From contig NZ_CP015750.1 in NCBI RefSeq assembly GCF_001742185.1, forward strand, positions 1,302,001 through 1,366,000: a stretch of DNA of 64,000 bases, in the 5' to 3' direction. Source of the stretch: Pectobacterium wasabiae CFBP 3304. Its GTDB lineage: Bacteria > Pseudomonadota > Gammaproteobacteria > Enterobacterales > Enterobacteriaceae. Below are positions 29,923 to 38,545 of the stretch, piece after piece; the stretch's first letter is position 1; every line of letters begins with the position of its first letter. The position numbers and the translations under genes were made by a program. The notes beneath the pieces are model-generated. The model was not told the DNA's origin. It ran no database searches and saw nothing but the letters and a program-made list of their open reading frames with translations.

Positions 29923-30156
29923 AATCCCTTGATATCTGGTTGACGGTCAGTACGAGGCCATGCGCAGATGGATAAAACACCTCGCCTTTAGGCTGCTCAC
30001 ATGTGCACGCGGTGCCACGGATCGTCATGTATTGAGAAAAATTCAAGTTTGCCCGACGCCCTGCCTTTATCAAGCTGTCGTATCGCATATTTTGTGCTTA
30101 GCTTAGCGAAAAAGCGTCTTTGTCACCGAATGAGCGATTGAATATGCTTTCGTCAC

Positions 30157-30176
30157 ACACTGTATACAAATGCATT
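30157..30176. promoter_or_regulatory. Candidate operator of the GntR regulator before the MmgE/PrpD genes
   Basis: The palindrome TGTATACA at 30161-30168, extended on one side as TGTATACAAATGCATT, lies about 90 bases before the first MmgE/PrpD start in the 335-base divergent gap. The same core recurs before the ABC importer at 33999-34010. The rest of this gap shows no gene. Confidence 0.5.
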
Positions 30177-30257
30177 CAACAAGACAAAACGCGCATCCCA
30201 AGACCCGCTTGGCGGTACTGGCAATGTCATCGCGTTTTTGCCTAAGGAGTTCCTACG

Positions 30258-31610
30258 ATGCCAGCTACACCGACGCTTCCTCGCGGCAACGCGCTCAGCC
30301 AGTTTATTCACACCGCACCTACGATGACAATCCCCGATGCCGTCTGGCATGAGGCTAAGCGAGCGCTCATTGACTATCTGGGCGTCGCTATTGGTGCGGT
30401 AGGGGATGATGCCGCCAACGCGGTTCAACGCGTTGCACAACGCTGGCAGGCGCAGGGCCATGCGCAAGTTATCCTCGGAACGAAAACCACTCCGGCACTG
30501 GCCGCGCTGATCAACGGCACACTTTCTCATGCAGCAGACTATGACGATACACATCCGGCTGGCGCGGGCCACCCTAGCGGCCCTTGCTGGTCTACTGCTC
30601 TGGCAATGGCGCAACACTACGGCGCAGATGAACGCACGACGCTGATCGCTTTTATTACCGGATTTGAAGTGATGGCCAGATTGGGAGGCGGTTGGGTGCC
30701 CGGTATAGGCCGCAGCCTGCAACGTCGCGGTTTTCATCCAACGTCGATTGTCGGGCGCGCAGGAGCCGCCGCGGTCGCCGCTTCCATTCTGCACCTTAAT
30801 CCCCATGCCATCGCCAATGCACTGGGGGCGGCCGCAACCATGATGGGAGGATTACAGAAATCATCTGGCACGCACGGTAAACCGTTCCATGCAGGCAAAG
30901 CGGCAATGGATGGCATCACAGCAGCAGAGCTGGCGGATGAAGGCTTTATCGCCGCCCATCATTTTTACGAAGCCGATGGCTGGGTGCAAACCTTTGTGCA
31001 GGACGGCAGCGCCGTCATCCCGCCGCTCGATTTTGGCGACAGTTGGGAACTATTAGGTAACGGCTACAAGCTGTATGCCAGTTGCCGGGGAACCCACGCG
31101 TCCATCGAAACGGCGTGTAAACTCTACCCACAGTTGAAAGGCCGTGCTATCGCCCGTATTCATGCCAAAGTCCATCCGATGGGAATGGTGAACGCAGGGA
31201 TCGCCAACCCGCAAAACCCACTGGAGAGCAAATTCAGTATCCCGCACTGCATTGCGCTGGCATTGAGCGGCTATCGTCTCAACGATAGGGACTTCACGCA
31301 GAACACCGTTGACGACCCGGCACCGCGCCAGTTGCTGTCGCGCTTACAGATCGACGCAGTAGAGGGGCAATCGGCCAGCTCCGCGTTTATCGACATCGAA
31401 CTGGAAGACGGTGAAAAACTGCACGCGGAAACCGATGTGTATCGCGGTCATCCGCAAAATCCGCTGACCGACGCCGAGCTACGCGCCAAGTTTGACGCCC
31501 TGACCCTCCCCGTATTAGGGGAAGCCCGTAGCGATCGGCTCTATCAGGCAGCCTTCCACTTTGAGCAGCCAGGCTCTCTCGCTACTCTCACCGAGCTATT
31601 AGCGGGCTAA
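30258..31610 (+). CDS. MmgE/PrpD-family protein (first copy)
   Basis: A 450-residue member of the MmgE/PrpD family, whose characterised members include 2-methylcitrate dehydratase, aconitate decarboxylase and iminodisuccinate epimerase. ALIDYLGVAIGAVGDD near 36-51, LSHAADYDDTHPAGAGHP near 89-106 and the RRGFHPTSIVGRAGAAA segment near 156 are family hallmarks. The latter two carry the Asp/His-rich active-site loops. TAAGGAG precedes the ATG. It is transcribed away from the GntR regulator and followed by a second copy, so a heteromeric or two-step function is possible. Substrate unknown. Confidence 0.85.
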   Translation: MPATPTLPRGNALSQFIHTAPTMTIPDAVWHEAKRALIDYLGVAIGAVGDDAANAVQRVAQRWQAQGHAQVILGTKTTPALAALINGTLSHAADYDDTHPAGAGHPSGPCWSTALAMAQHYGADERTTLIAFITGFEVMARLGGGWVPGIGRSLQRRGFHPTSIVGRAGAAAVAASILHLNPHAIANALGAAATMMGGLQKSSGTHGKPFHAGKAAMDGITAAELADEGFIAAHHFYEADGWVQTFVQDGSAVIPPLDFGDSWELLGNGYKLYASCRGTHASIETACKLYPQLKGRAIARIHAKVHPMGMVNAGIANPQNPLESKFSIPHCIALALSGYRLNDRDFTQNTVDDPAPRQLLSRLQIDAVEGQSASSAFIDIELEDGEKLHAETDVYRGHPQNPLTDAELRAKFDALTLPVLGEARSDRLYQAAFHFEQPGSLATLTELLAG

Positions 31611-31674
31611 CGCGCCTCCGTTCGACATAACCCATTCGACATAAAAAATCTCACGATAATAACAGGACGCTTTC

Positions 31675-33000
31675 ATGACCATTGCCCGCCAGCTTGCCCA
31701 TAATCTGCTGGAATTTTCTCGCCAGACGTTCCCTGCCGACGTCTTGGCACACGCACGAACCGCCATAATTGATACACTGGGCGTCACGCTTGCTGGGGGG
31801 GTTCAAGACGGCGCGCAAAAACTCAGAGCGGTGATCGTTCCATCAGCCGCCGTAGGGAAAAGCCGGATTTTCGGTACAGACCTCAAACTCAACGCGCTAG
31901 ATGCTGCATTATTAAACGGCACATCCGCACATTTACTCGATTTCGACGATTCCAATTCCTGGCTGCACGGGCATATTTCCGTCGCCGTGCTCCCAGCCTT
32001 GTTGGCAGTGGCAGACGAGCAGGAAGCCAGCGGTGAAGCAATCCTACACGCCTATCTGTGCGGCTATGAAACTGCGGTACGCATGGGCAAAGCCGTCAGC
32101 CCTTTCCAGTATCGCAACGGCTGGCACCCGACAACTTCCGTCGGCATCTTCGCTGGCGTAGCCGCCTGCGCAGTCTTGTTGAAACTTAGCGAAGAGGAAA
32201 CAGCGACCGCCTTTGCCATTACCGCGTCGCTGGCTTCCGGCATCAAATCCAACTTTGGTAGCCAGACAAAATCACTGGCGGTCGGTCACGCCAATCGTAG
32301 CGCCGTCATGGCGGTATTATTGGCGCGTCAGGGATACAGTGCGGGTGATACCGCGTTTGAACATCACCACGGCTATTTCAACGTCTACAACCGTGCCAAT
32401 GAGAACTATGACACCACGCCGTTAACCGAACCCTGGTCTGCGCCATCCCACATTCTCGATCCTGTAAAAGGGAATAATTTTAAATACTTCCCCTGCTGCT
32501 ACGCCATTCTGGCCCCGCTGGACGGGCTGCTGGCGCTGCGCGAAGAAACCGGCTTGCCCCCCGAATCGCTGGATCGAATTCAGATTGCCATCCACCCTAT
32601 TCGCTTCCCGCACATCAACATTCCCGCACCGGATACGCCACTGGCAGGGAAGTTCAGCCTGCACTATTGCATCGCCCGCGCCTGGGTACAGGGGAAGTTG
32701 ACGTTGGACGACTTTATTGACGAGGCTGCGCTGCACGATCCCACGACACAATCACTGATGGCACGTGTTGAACTGATCTGTCACGACGAGAGCACCACAC
32801 ATACCGCACACGTCACACTGGTGACGCACGACGGACAGACCTATCATCATCGTGTGGCAGGCGCGCTAGGCTCCAGTGCAGAGAATCCGTTGCCGGACAA
32901 TCTGATTGCGGAGAAGTTTATCGACTGCGCCAGTCAGGTTTTGTCGCACACCGAGGCACTGGCGTTGTATCAACGGCTGCTGCACGACGATTATCGTTAA
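31675..33000 (+). CDS. MmgE/PrpD-family protein (second copy)
   Basis: A 441-residue paralogue of the preceding gene, 64 bases downstream. It keeps the same landmarks: AIIDTLGVTLAGGVQD near 28-43, SAHLLDFDDSNSWLHGH near 81-97 and NGWHPTTSVGIFAGVAA near 146-162. The two copies differ clearly in sequence, so they are diverged partners rather than a recent duplication. A role in isomerising or dehydrating a dicarboxylate-like compound imported by the downstream ABC system is an inference from context. Confidence 0.85.
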   Translation: MTIARQLAHNLLEFSRQTFPADVLAHARTAIIDTLGVTLAGGVQDGAQKLRAVIVPSAAVGKSRIFGTDLKLNALDAALLNGTSAHLLDFDDSNSWLHGHISVAVLPALLAVADEQEASGEAILHAYLCGYETAVRMGKAVSPFQYRNGWHPTTSVGIFAGVAACAVLLKLSEEETATAFAITASLASGIKSNFGSQTKSLAVGHANRSAVMAVLLARQGYSAGDTAFEHHHGYFNVYNRANENYDTTPLTEPWSAPSHILDPVKGNNFKYFPCCYAILAPLDGLLALREETGLPPESLDRIQIAIHPIRFPHINIPAPDTPLAGKFSLHYCIARAWVQGKLTLDDFIDEAALHDPTTQSLMARVELICHDESTTHTAHVTLVTHDGQTYHHRVAGALGSSAENPLPDNLIAEKFIDCASQVLSHTEALALYQRLLHDDYR

Positions 33001-33097
33001 CAGCAGAAAGGATGCTTGATAGGCATTAATCGCATCGGGCATTATCATTTTTTGCATCGTCTGTTTAACCATCCGCGATACAGGGATAGCCTTCACC

Positions 33098-33859
33098 ATG
33101 TTGCATCTTGTTCCACCCGACATTTCGCCGATCTTTGCCGGTATCCTGATCTTTTGCAGCTTTTTGACGTCTGCGTTAACGGCAGCGCTGGGGCTGGGCG
33201 GCGGCGTCACGCTGCTTGCAATCATGGGATTGGGTATGCCAGTCAGCAGTCTGCTACCGGTTCACGGTATCGTCCAGCTCGGTTCCAACCTGAGCCGCAG
33301 CCTGATTCAACGTTTGTATATTGTCTGGCCGCTGGCGCTGTGGTTTTTTATCGGCAGCGTCATTGGCATCGCGCTGGGTGCGCCCGTCGCCGTCTGGCTC
33401 CCAGACAGTGTGGCAAAAATCGCGCTGGCCAGTTTCATTCTGTGGTCGGTTTTCCGTAAACGTACTACGCCAAAACCGGTTAACCGATTGTTCTTCATTC
33501 TGGGTGGTGCACTCACCAGCCTTGGCACCATGGTCGTCGGTGCAACAGGCCCAATGGTCGCTGGGTTGATCAGTTCGCAAGGGGTAACTAAAAAGCCGCT
33601 GATCGCCACGCATGCGCTCTGCATGGTGTTACAACACGGCCTAAAGATATTGGCATTCGGAATGATGGGATTTGCCTATCACGACTGGCTGCCGATGCTG
33701 GCTGCAATGATTGTCAGCGGTGTATTGGGCACCTGGTTAGGTACACGACTGCTGGATAATTTGCCCGAAAAACTCTTCCGCACCACCTTTCGCCTCACCA
33801 TGCTGCTCCTCAGCGCGCAGCTCATGTGGCAAGGCGTACAAGGACTGATCGCTCGTTAA
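33098..33859 (+). CDS. TauE/SafE-family membrane exporter
   Basis: Inner-membrane protein of 253 residues with about eight hydrophobic segments. ALGLGGGVTLLAIMGLGMPV near 29-48 and GTMVVGATGPMVAGL near 146-160 are the repeated glycine-rich signatures of the family, whose members export sulfite, sulfoacetate or related anions. It follows the two MmgE/PrpD genes after about 100 bases and is followed by a terminator-like hairpin, so it likely ends that operon. Export of a sulfur or organic anion product is possible but unproved. Confidence 0.85.
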   Translation: MLHLVPPDISPIFAGILIFCSFLTSALTAALGLGGGVTLLAIMGLGMPVSSLLPVHGIVQLGSNLSRSLIQRLYIVWPLALWFFIGSVIGIALGAPVAVWLPDSVAKIALASFILWSVFRKRTTPKPVNRLFFILGGALTSLGTMVVGATGPMVAGLISSQGVTKKPLIATHALCMVLQHGLKILAFGMMGFAYHDWLPMLAAMIVSGVLGTWLGTRLLDNLPEKLFRTTFRLTMLLLSAQLMWQGVQGLIAR

Positions 33860-33869
33860 CCTCCCCTCT

Positions 33870-33910
33870 GTGCCTTGCTTATCGCGCAAGGCACCGCTCT
33901 CTTTTCTCCT
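33870..33910 (+). terminator. Terminator after the TauE/SafE gene
   Basis: GTGCCTTGC and GCAAGGCAC pair around a seven-base loop, followed by CGCTCTCTTTTCTCC, a pyrimidine-rich but not uninterrupted T tract, 11 bases after the stop. Confidence 0.6.
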
Positions 33911-33998
33911 TCGCATCATCCCCAAAATAGCTATATCCATTATTCAGCTTTAGATAGAGAAATATGCTATTTGCCATTTGCAAGCAACATTGAGAACA

Positions 33999-34010
33999 TT
34001 TGTATACAAA
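33999..34010. promoter_or_regulatory. Second GntR operator candidate, before the ABC importer
   Basis: TTTGTATACAAA is a perfect 12-base palindrome about 120 bases upstream of the binding-protein gene. Its core equals the site at 30161-30168, suggesting that the regulator at 29272-29922 controls both units. Confidence 0.55.
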
Positions 34011-34049
34011 AGAACGCATCACAATAAAAACAATTAATTACAACAAATT

Positions 34050-34097
34050 AGCCCTTGGGTAATTCGAGTTGCAGGCAGCTTGAAATCTGACGGGCAC
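34050..34097. repeat. Internally deleted ERIC element
   Basis: TAATTCGAGTTGCAGG is joined almost directly to CAGCTTGAAATCTGACGGGC, i.e. the two ends of the ERIC consensus without the middle. It lies between the operator candidate and the binding-protein start, within the expected leader. Confidence 0.7.
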
Positions 34098-34127
34098 AAA
34101 ACAACACCGACCATTCTGAGGATACTT

Positions 34128-35180
34128 ATGCTGCGAAAACTACTCTCATTGACGACCGCCACTGCGCTAACTTTAGGGGGGCTTCTGCTGCCTGTTGCTC
34201 ACGCCAATGCCGCTGATGCAGGAAACGGCGAGACGCTCAAAAAGATCAAAGCACGCGGTGAGCTGGTTTGCGGCGTACACCCCGCGCGCCACGGTTTTTC
34301 CGCGATTGATAGCAAAGGACAGTGGACCGGACTGGACGTCGATTATTGCCGCGCGTTAGCCGCCGCTATTTTTGGCGATGCCAGCAAAGTACGTTTTGCC
34401 GCCCTTTCCACCGCGCAGCGTTTCCCGGCAATTCAGTCGGGTGAAGTGGACGTGCTATCACGCAATATCACCGCCGATTTATCTCGCGACACCTCGCTTG
34501 GGTTGAACTTCGCCCCGCCGACGTTCTATACCGGAACCGGCTTCATGGTGCGCACCAGTGCCAATGTGAAAAAGGTAGAAGATCTGGACGGCGCGACCGT
34601 CTGCATCACGCCGGGTAGCAGCACCGAACGCAACGTCGCGCAGATTTTTGCGTCACGCAACCTGCATTACACCCCGGTGGTTATTGAGAACAATAAAGAG
34701 TACGTCGCGGCCTATCTGTCTGGGCGTTGCGACGTCATCGCTCGCGATAAAGTCGCCCTGCCCGGCGTGCGTACCTTTGATGCGGAAAAACCGTCAGACC
34801 ACGTGATTCTACCGGGGATTTACTCAAAAGAGCCGCTGGCAATGGCGGTTCGTCAGGGCGATGACCAGTGGTACGACATCGTCAAATGGGTGGTTTACGC
34901 CACGTTCAACGCGGAAGAGATGGAAATCGGCCAACAGAACGTAGACAGCAAACTCAAATCGACAGACCCGGATGTACAGGCACTACTTGGGACCACCGGA
35001 GACTATGGACAAAAGCTGGGGCTGAATAACCAGTGGGCTTACAACCTGATTAAGCAGGTGGGAAATTACGGCGATATTTATAACCGTCATTTCGGGCCAG
35101 ACACCCCGGCACCGCTAGAGCGCGATCTGAATAACCTCTGGACGAAAGGCGGTCTGCTCTACGGCCTGCCCATTCGTTAA
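34128..35180 (+). CDS. Amino-acid ABC transporter, periplasmic binding protein (AapJ/YhdW type)
   Basis: A 350-residue solute-binding protein with a signal peptide ending near ANA-AD (about residue 29). The ligand-binding segments include KKIKARGELVCGVHPARHGF and the PGSSTERNVAQIF region near 174, and it ends with NNLWTKGGLLYGLPIR, typical of the AapJ general L-amino-acid class. GAGG precedes the ATG at 34128; the frame opens earlier inside an ERIC remnant, which is unlikely to be translated. It is first in a binding protein-permease-permease-ATPase operon. Confidence 0.9.
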   Translation: MLRKLLSLTTATALTLGGLLLPVAHANAADAGNGETLKKIKARGELVCGVHPARHGFSAIDSKGQWTGLDVDYCRALAAAIFGDASKVRFAALSTAQRFPAIQSGEVDVLSRNITADLSRDTSLGLNFAPPTFYTGTGFMVRTSANVKKVEDLDGATVCITPGSSTERNVAQIFASRNLHYTPVVIENNKEYVAAYLSGRCDVIARDKVALPGVRTFDAEKPSDHVILPGIYSKEPLAMAVRQGDDQWYDIVKWVVYATFNAEEMEIGQQNVDSKLKSTDPDVQALLGTTGDYGQKLGLNNQWAYNLIKQVGNYGDIYNRHFGPDTPAPLERDLNNLWTKGGLLYGLPIR

Positions 35181-35193
35181 TTCACCACACTGT

Positions 35194-35227
35194 TGGCATC
35201 AGCTCGGAAAGATTCGGGCTGATGCCA
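35194..35227 (+). other. Intra-operon hairpin after the binding-protein gene
   Basis: TGGCATCAGC and GCTGATGCCA form a perfect ten-base stem with a 14-base loop and no T run. Such hairpins commonly keep the binding-protein part of an ABC mRNA more abundant than the permease part. Confidence 0.6.
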
Positions 35228-35302
35228 TACCGCCATATTCAGACACTACCGTCATTGGGTGTGTTGAGAATCGGCAATGACCAGAAGAAAAGACCGCCGG
35301 TA

Positions 35303-36526
35303 ATGAAATCACCAGACAAGACGCTACTGCCAGCCTCAGCCACACCGTGGTCGGGAATGCCATCTCACTCGCGCCACCTGTTGAACGCTTTTGACAGTAA
35401 ATCCCTACGCGCCTGGATTTATCAGTGCCTGCTCGGCCTCCTGATTGTCGCTTTCAGCTACTGGCTGTACGCCAACGTAGTCGAAAATCTACGCTCACAA
35501 AATATCGCGACAGGATTTGGCTTCCTCGACCACATCGCACAGTTTGAAATTGGTGAAAAACTCATCGCGTTTACCCCACGCGATAGCTATCTGCGTGCGC
35601 TTGGCGTCGGTTTATTGAATACCCTGTACGTCACGCTATGCGGCATCGCGCTTGCGACACTGCTGGGTTTCTCCGTCGGCATCGCCCGCGTCTCCCGCAA
35701 CTGGTTGCTGGCGCGGCTCGCCGGGGGATACATCGAGATGATGCGCAATATTCCGGTGATCTTGCAGGTGATTTTCTGGTCGGTAGTTATCCGTAACCTT
35801 CCCTCACCACGCGATGCTATCGAGCTTGGCAGCCTGGGCTTTCTGACCAATCGCGGGCTGTCTTTTGCCGTCCCCGCCGCGCATCACGGCTGGCTGTTGG
35901 CCGGAACCGCCCTACTCGCCGCCGCCCTGATTAGCCTGATCCTGAAGCGCGTGGCACGCTACGTTCGGGAAAGCCGAGGACGCTCTCTGCCGACAGGCCG
36001 CCTGACACTCGTCGCGTTTATCGGGCTACCGCTACTGGTCTGGTGGCTTTCCGGCGCACCAGCAGAACTTGATCGTCCAATCCTGCGCAGTTTTAACTTC
36101 CGTGGCGGCTTTACCGTCAGCCCTGAATTCACTGCGCTGCTGCTCGGCATTGCGCTCTATTCCTCTGCGTTTATTGCGGAAATCGTGCGGGCGGGGATTC
36201 AGTCTATCCCCAAAGGGCAGTTGGAAGCGGCACGTGCGCTGTCCTTTTCCCCCTGGCACATGATGCGCCACATCATCATTCCACAGGCCATGCGCGTCAT
36301 CGTTCCACCGTTGACCAGCCAGTATGTCAGCCTGTCAAAAAACAGCTCGATCGCGGTCGTGGTCGGTTACCCAGAGCTGGCGAACATCAGTAACACGTTG
36401 ATGAACCAAACCGGTCAGGCGCTCGAAGTCATTGCCATCATGATGGTGGTTTACCTGACGGTCAGCATCGTGACATCGCTGCTGATGAACCTGTTTAACC
36501 GCGCCGTCGCCATCAAAGAACGCTGA
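35303..36526 (+). CDS. Amino-acid ABC transporter permease (AapQ/YhdX type)
   Basis: Inner-membrane permease of 407 residues with about eight hydrophobic segments. Near the C-terminus the ATPase-contact loop reads GQLEAARALSFSPWHMMRHI followed by IIPQAM, the EAA motif of the family. An N-terminal GLLNTLYVTLCGIALATLLG segment is the usual permease start of the domain. ATG 35303 (MKSPDKTLLP) is chosen, though its ribosome site is weak and an upstream start at 35222 is possible. The next gene begins ten bases after its stop. Confidence 0.87.
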   Translation: MKSPDKTLLPASATPWSGMPSHSRHLLNAFDSKSLRAWIYQCLLGLLIVAFSYWLYANVVENLRSQNIATGFGFLDHIAQFEIGEKLIAFTPRDSYLRALGVGLLNTLYVTLCGIALATLLGFSVGIARVSRNWLLARLAGGYIEMMRNIPVILQVIFWSVVIRNLPSPRDAIELGSLGFLTNRGLSFAVPAAHHGWLLAGTALLAAALISLILKRVARYVRESRGRSLPTGRLTLVAFIGLPLLVWWLSGAPAELDRPILRSFNFRGGFTVSPEFTALLLGIALYSSAFIAEIVRAGIQSIPKGQLEAARALSFSPWHMMRHIIIPQAMRVIVPPLTSQYVSLSKNSSIAVVVGYPELANISNTLMNQTGQALEVIAIMMVVYLTVSIVTSLLMNLFNRAVAIKER

Positions 36527-36536
36527 GGAACACTGA

Positions 36537-37646
36537 ATGTTATTTCCGGTACTGTCACTCTCCGCCGTTCCCAGCCGCCTACGCACGCCACTGCTGTGGC
36601 TGCGCCGCCACCTGTTCAGCAGCGGGCCGCAAACTGTACTCACGCTGCTACTGATGGTGCTGATGTGGAACATCGGTAATAAACTGCTGCACTGGGGCAT
36701 TCTCGATGCCGTGTGGTACACCACCGACCCAGACGTCTGCCGAGTAGCCGCCGGTGCCTGCTGGGCGGTAATCGTAGAAAAACATCGTCCCATCCTGTTT
36801 GGCCTTTATCCTTACGATGAACACTGGCGTCTGGTGCTGGCGATGGGGATCTGGTTTCTGGCTCTCGGTCTGTCGCTGATGCCCCGTTTCTGGTATTCGC
36901 GCATCCTCTTACCACTGTGGATTGCCGCGGTAATTGGCATCGCTATCCTGATGTTCGGCGGTTTATTTGGCTTATCTTACGTGCCTTCCAGCGAATGGGG
37001 CGGTCTACCGCTGACAATTCTGCTGTTTAGCGGCACCGTCGTCATCGGTATGCCCGTTTCGGTCTTGCTGGCGCTGGGGCGGCGATCGCCACTGCCTTTT
37101 CTACGCGGCCTGTCAGTTGTTTTTATCGAAGGCCTGCGCGGCGTGCCGCTCATCACGATCCTGTTCGTTGCCGTTAATGTCTTCCCGCTGTTCCTGCCCG
37201 CAGGCATGGAAATCAACAAGCTGCTGCGCATCATCATCGGTATCGCGCTGTTTTTCGCCTGCTATCAGGCTGAGGTGATTCGCGGTGGTTTACAGTCCGT
37301 TCCACGCGGGCAATACGAAGCGGCGATGGCGCTCAATCTCAACTATTGGCACACAACGACCAAAATTATCTTGCCGCAGGCGCTGCGCATCTGCCTACCC
37401 GCCATGACCAACCATATTATCGCCGCCATGAAGAACACCTCATTCGTCATCATTATCGGGCTGTTCGACATCCTCACTGCCACCAGTTCAGTAATGCAGG
37501 ACCCGCTATGGCGGCGCTATTACATTGAAACCTATATTTTTATCTCGGCTATCTATCTGCTGTTTGGCTTCCTGCTCTCACGCTACGCGCTGTGGGTGGA
37601 AAAACGCATCGATGCCAGCCGTAACCCAGAAACGTATCACGGTTAA
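36537..37646 (+). CDS. Amino-acid ABC transporter permease (AapM/YhdY type)
   Basis: Second inner-membrane permease, 369 residues. It has an N-terminal hydrophobic region and a C-terminal permease domain with IEGLRGVPLITILFVAVNVF and the EAA-like loop GQYEAAMALNLNYWHTTTKI. Length and layout fit the AapM class, which pairs with AapQ to form a heterodimeric channel. AGGAAC lies just before its ATG, and the ATPase gene follows after about 40 bases. Confidence 0.88.
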   Translation: MLFPVLSLSAVPSRLRTPLLWLRRHLFSSGPQTVLTLLLMVLMWNIGNKLLHWGILDAVWYTTDPDVCRVAAGACWAVIVEKHRPILFGLYPYDEHWRLVLAMGIWFLALGLSLMPRFWYSRILLPLWIAAVIGIAILMFGGLFGLSYVPSSEWGGLPLTILLFSGTVVIGMPVSVLLALGRRSPLPFLRGLSVVFIEGLRGVPLITILFVAVNVFPLFLPAGMEINKLLRIIIGIALFFACYQAEVIRGGLQSVPRGQYEAAMALNLNYWHTTTKIILPQALRICLPAMTNHIIAAMKNTSFVIIIGLFDILTATSSVMQDPLWRRYYIETYIFISAIYLLFGFLLSRYALWVEKRIDASRNPETYHG

Positions 37647-37688
37647 GCGATAGCCGTTGATGAAAACACCGACAGGAGCGTGGTTATC

Positions 37689-38489
37689 ATGAGCTTAGCC
37701 GCAGACACTTCATTTACAAATCATGTAGTTAAAGACAATATCATCACAGACAACAACGTCATCATTGAGATCGACGCTGTCAGCAAATGGTATGGCGCGT
37801 TTCAGGCGCTGAATAACGTGACGCTTAACGTGCAGAAAGGCGAGCGTGTGGTGATTTGCGGCCCTTCCGGCTCAGGTAAATCCACACTTATTCGCTGTAT
37901 TAACCGACTGGAAGAGCACCACGACGGCCATATCCGCGTGAATGGCATCGAAGTTAACGACAACATCAAGAACATCAACCGCGTGCGCTCCGGTATCGGT
38001 ATGCTGTTCCAGCAGTTCAACCTGTTTCCCCATCTGAGCGTGCTGGATAACCTGACGATTGGCCCGACGCTGGTCAAACAGCGTAAGAAGCAGGAAGCCA
38101 TCGATTTAGCGATGCACTATCTGGAGAAGGTGCATATCGCCAATCAGGCACATAAATTCCCGCTCCAGCTCTCTGGCGGCCAACAGCAGCGTGTGGCGAT
38201 TGCCCGGGCGCTGTGTATGCAGCCGGAAATCATGCTGTTTGACGAACCCACTTCAGCGCTGGATCCAGAGATGATTAAAGAAGTGTTGGATGTGATGCTG
38301 GATCTGGCGGAGTCGGGTATGACGATGATCGTCGTCACCCATGAGATGGGCTTTGCCAAGACGGTCGCTGACAAGGTGATTCTGATGGCCGACGGCAGCA
38401 TCGTTGAGTCCGCCCCGCCGCAGGACTTCTTCAACACGCCCTCACATCCGCGCACGCGCCAGTTCCTGGATCAGATTCTAAGCCATTAA
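37689..38489 (+). CDS. Amino-acid ABC transporter ATPase (AapP/YhdZ type)
   Basis: Cytoplasmic ATPase of about 266 residues. Walker [10 protein letters not shown] is near 58-66, the signature [15 protein letters not shown] near 157-171, Walker B ILFD-type [14 protein letters not shown] near 177-190, and the switch histidine in [11 protein letters not shown]. The ATG at 37689 has AGGAG ten bases upstream; an earlier GTG at 37680 is too close to it. It completes the AapJQMP-like importer and is convergent with the operon to its right. Confidence 0.92.
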   Translation: MSLAADTSFTNHVVKDNIITDNNVIIEIDAVSKWYGAFQALNNVTLNVQKGERVVICGPSGSGKSTLIRCINRLEEHHDGHIRVNGIEVNDNIKNINRVRSGIGMLFQQFNLFPHLSVLDNLTIGPTLVKQRKKQEAIDLAMHYLEKVHIANQAHKFPLQLSGGQQQRVAIARALCMQPEIMLFDEPTSALDPEMIKEVLDVMLDLAESGMTMIVVTHEMGFAKTVADKVILMADGSIVESAPPQDFFNTPSHPRTRQFLDQILSH

Positions 38490-38494
38490 TAGGC

Positions 38495-38527
38495 AAAAAT
38501 ATCCGCGCCGGAGAACCGGCGCGGATA
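38495..38527 (-). terminator. Terminator shared by convergent operons
   Basis: TATCCGCGCCGG and CCGGCGCGGATA form a perfect 12-base stem with an AGAA loop. On the minus strand five T residues follow, making it a strong intrinsic terminator for the lyase-to-deacylase operon; on the plus strand it may also stop the Aap-type operon. Confidence 0.85.
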
Positions 38528-38545
38528 GCATTGAGCAATCGGGAA

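Noticed and set aside
30153..30806. A 217-codon minus-strand frame opposite the first MmgE/PrpD gene
   Set aside because: It is rich in Arg, Cys and Ser, has no recognisable domain, and lies antisense to a clearly coding family member; it is a shadow frame.
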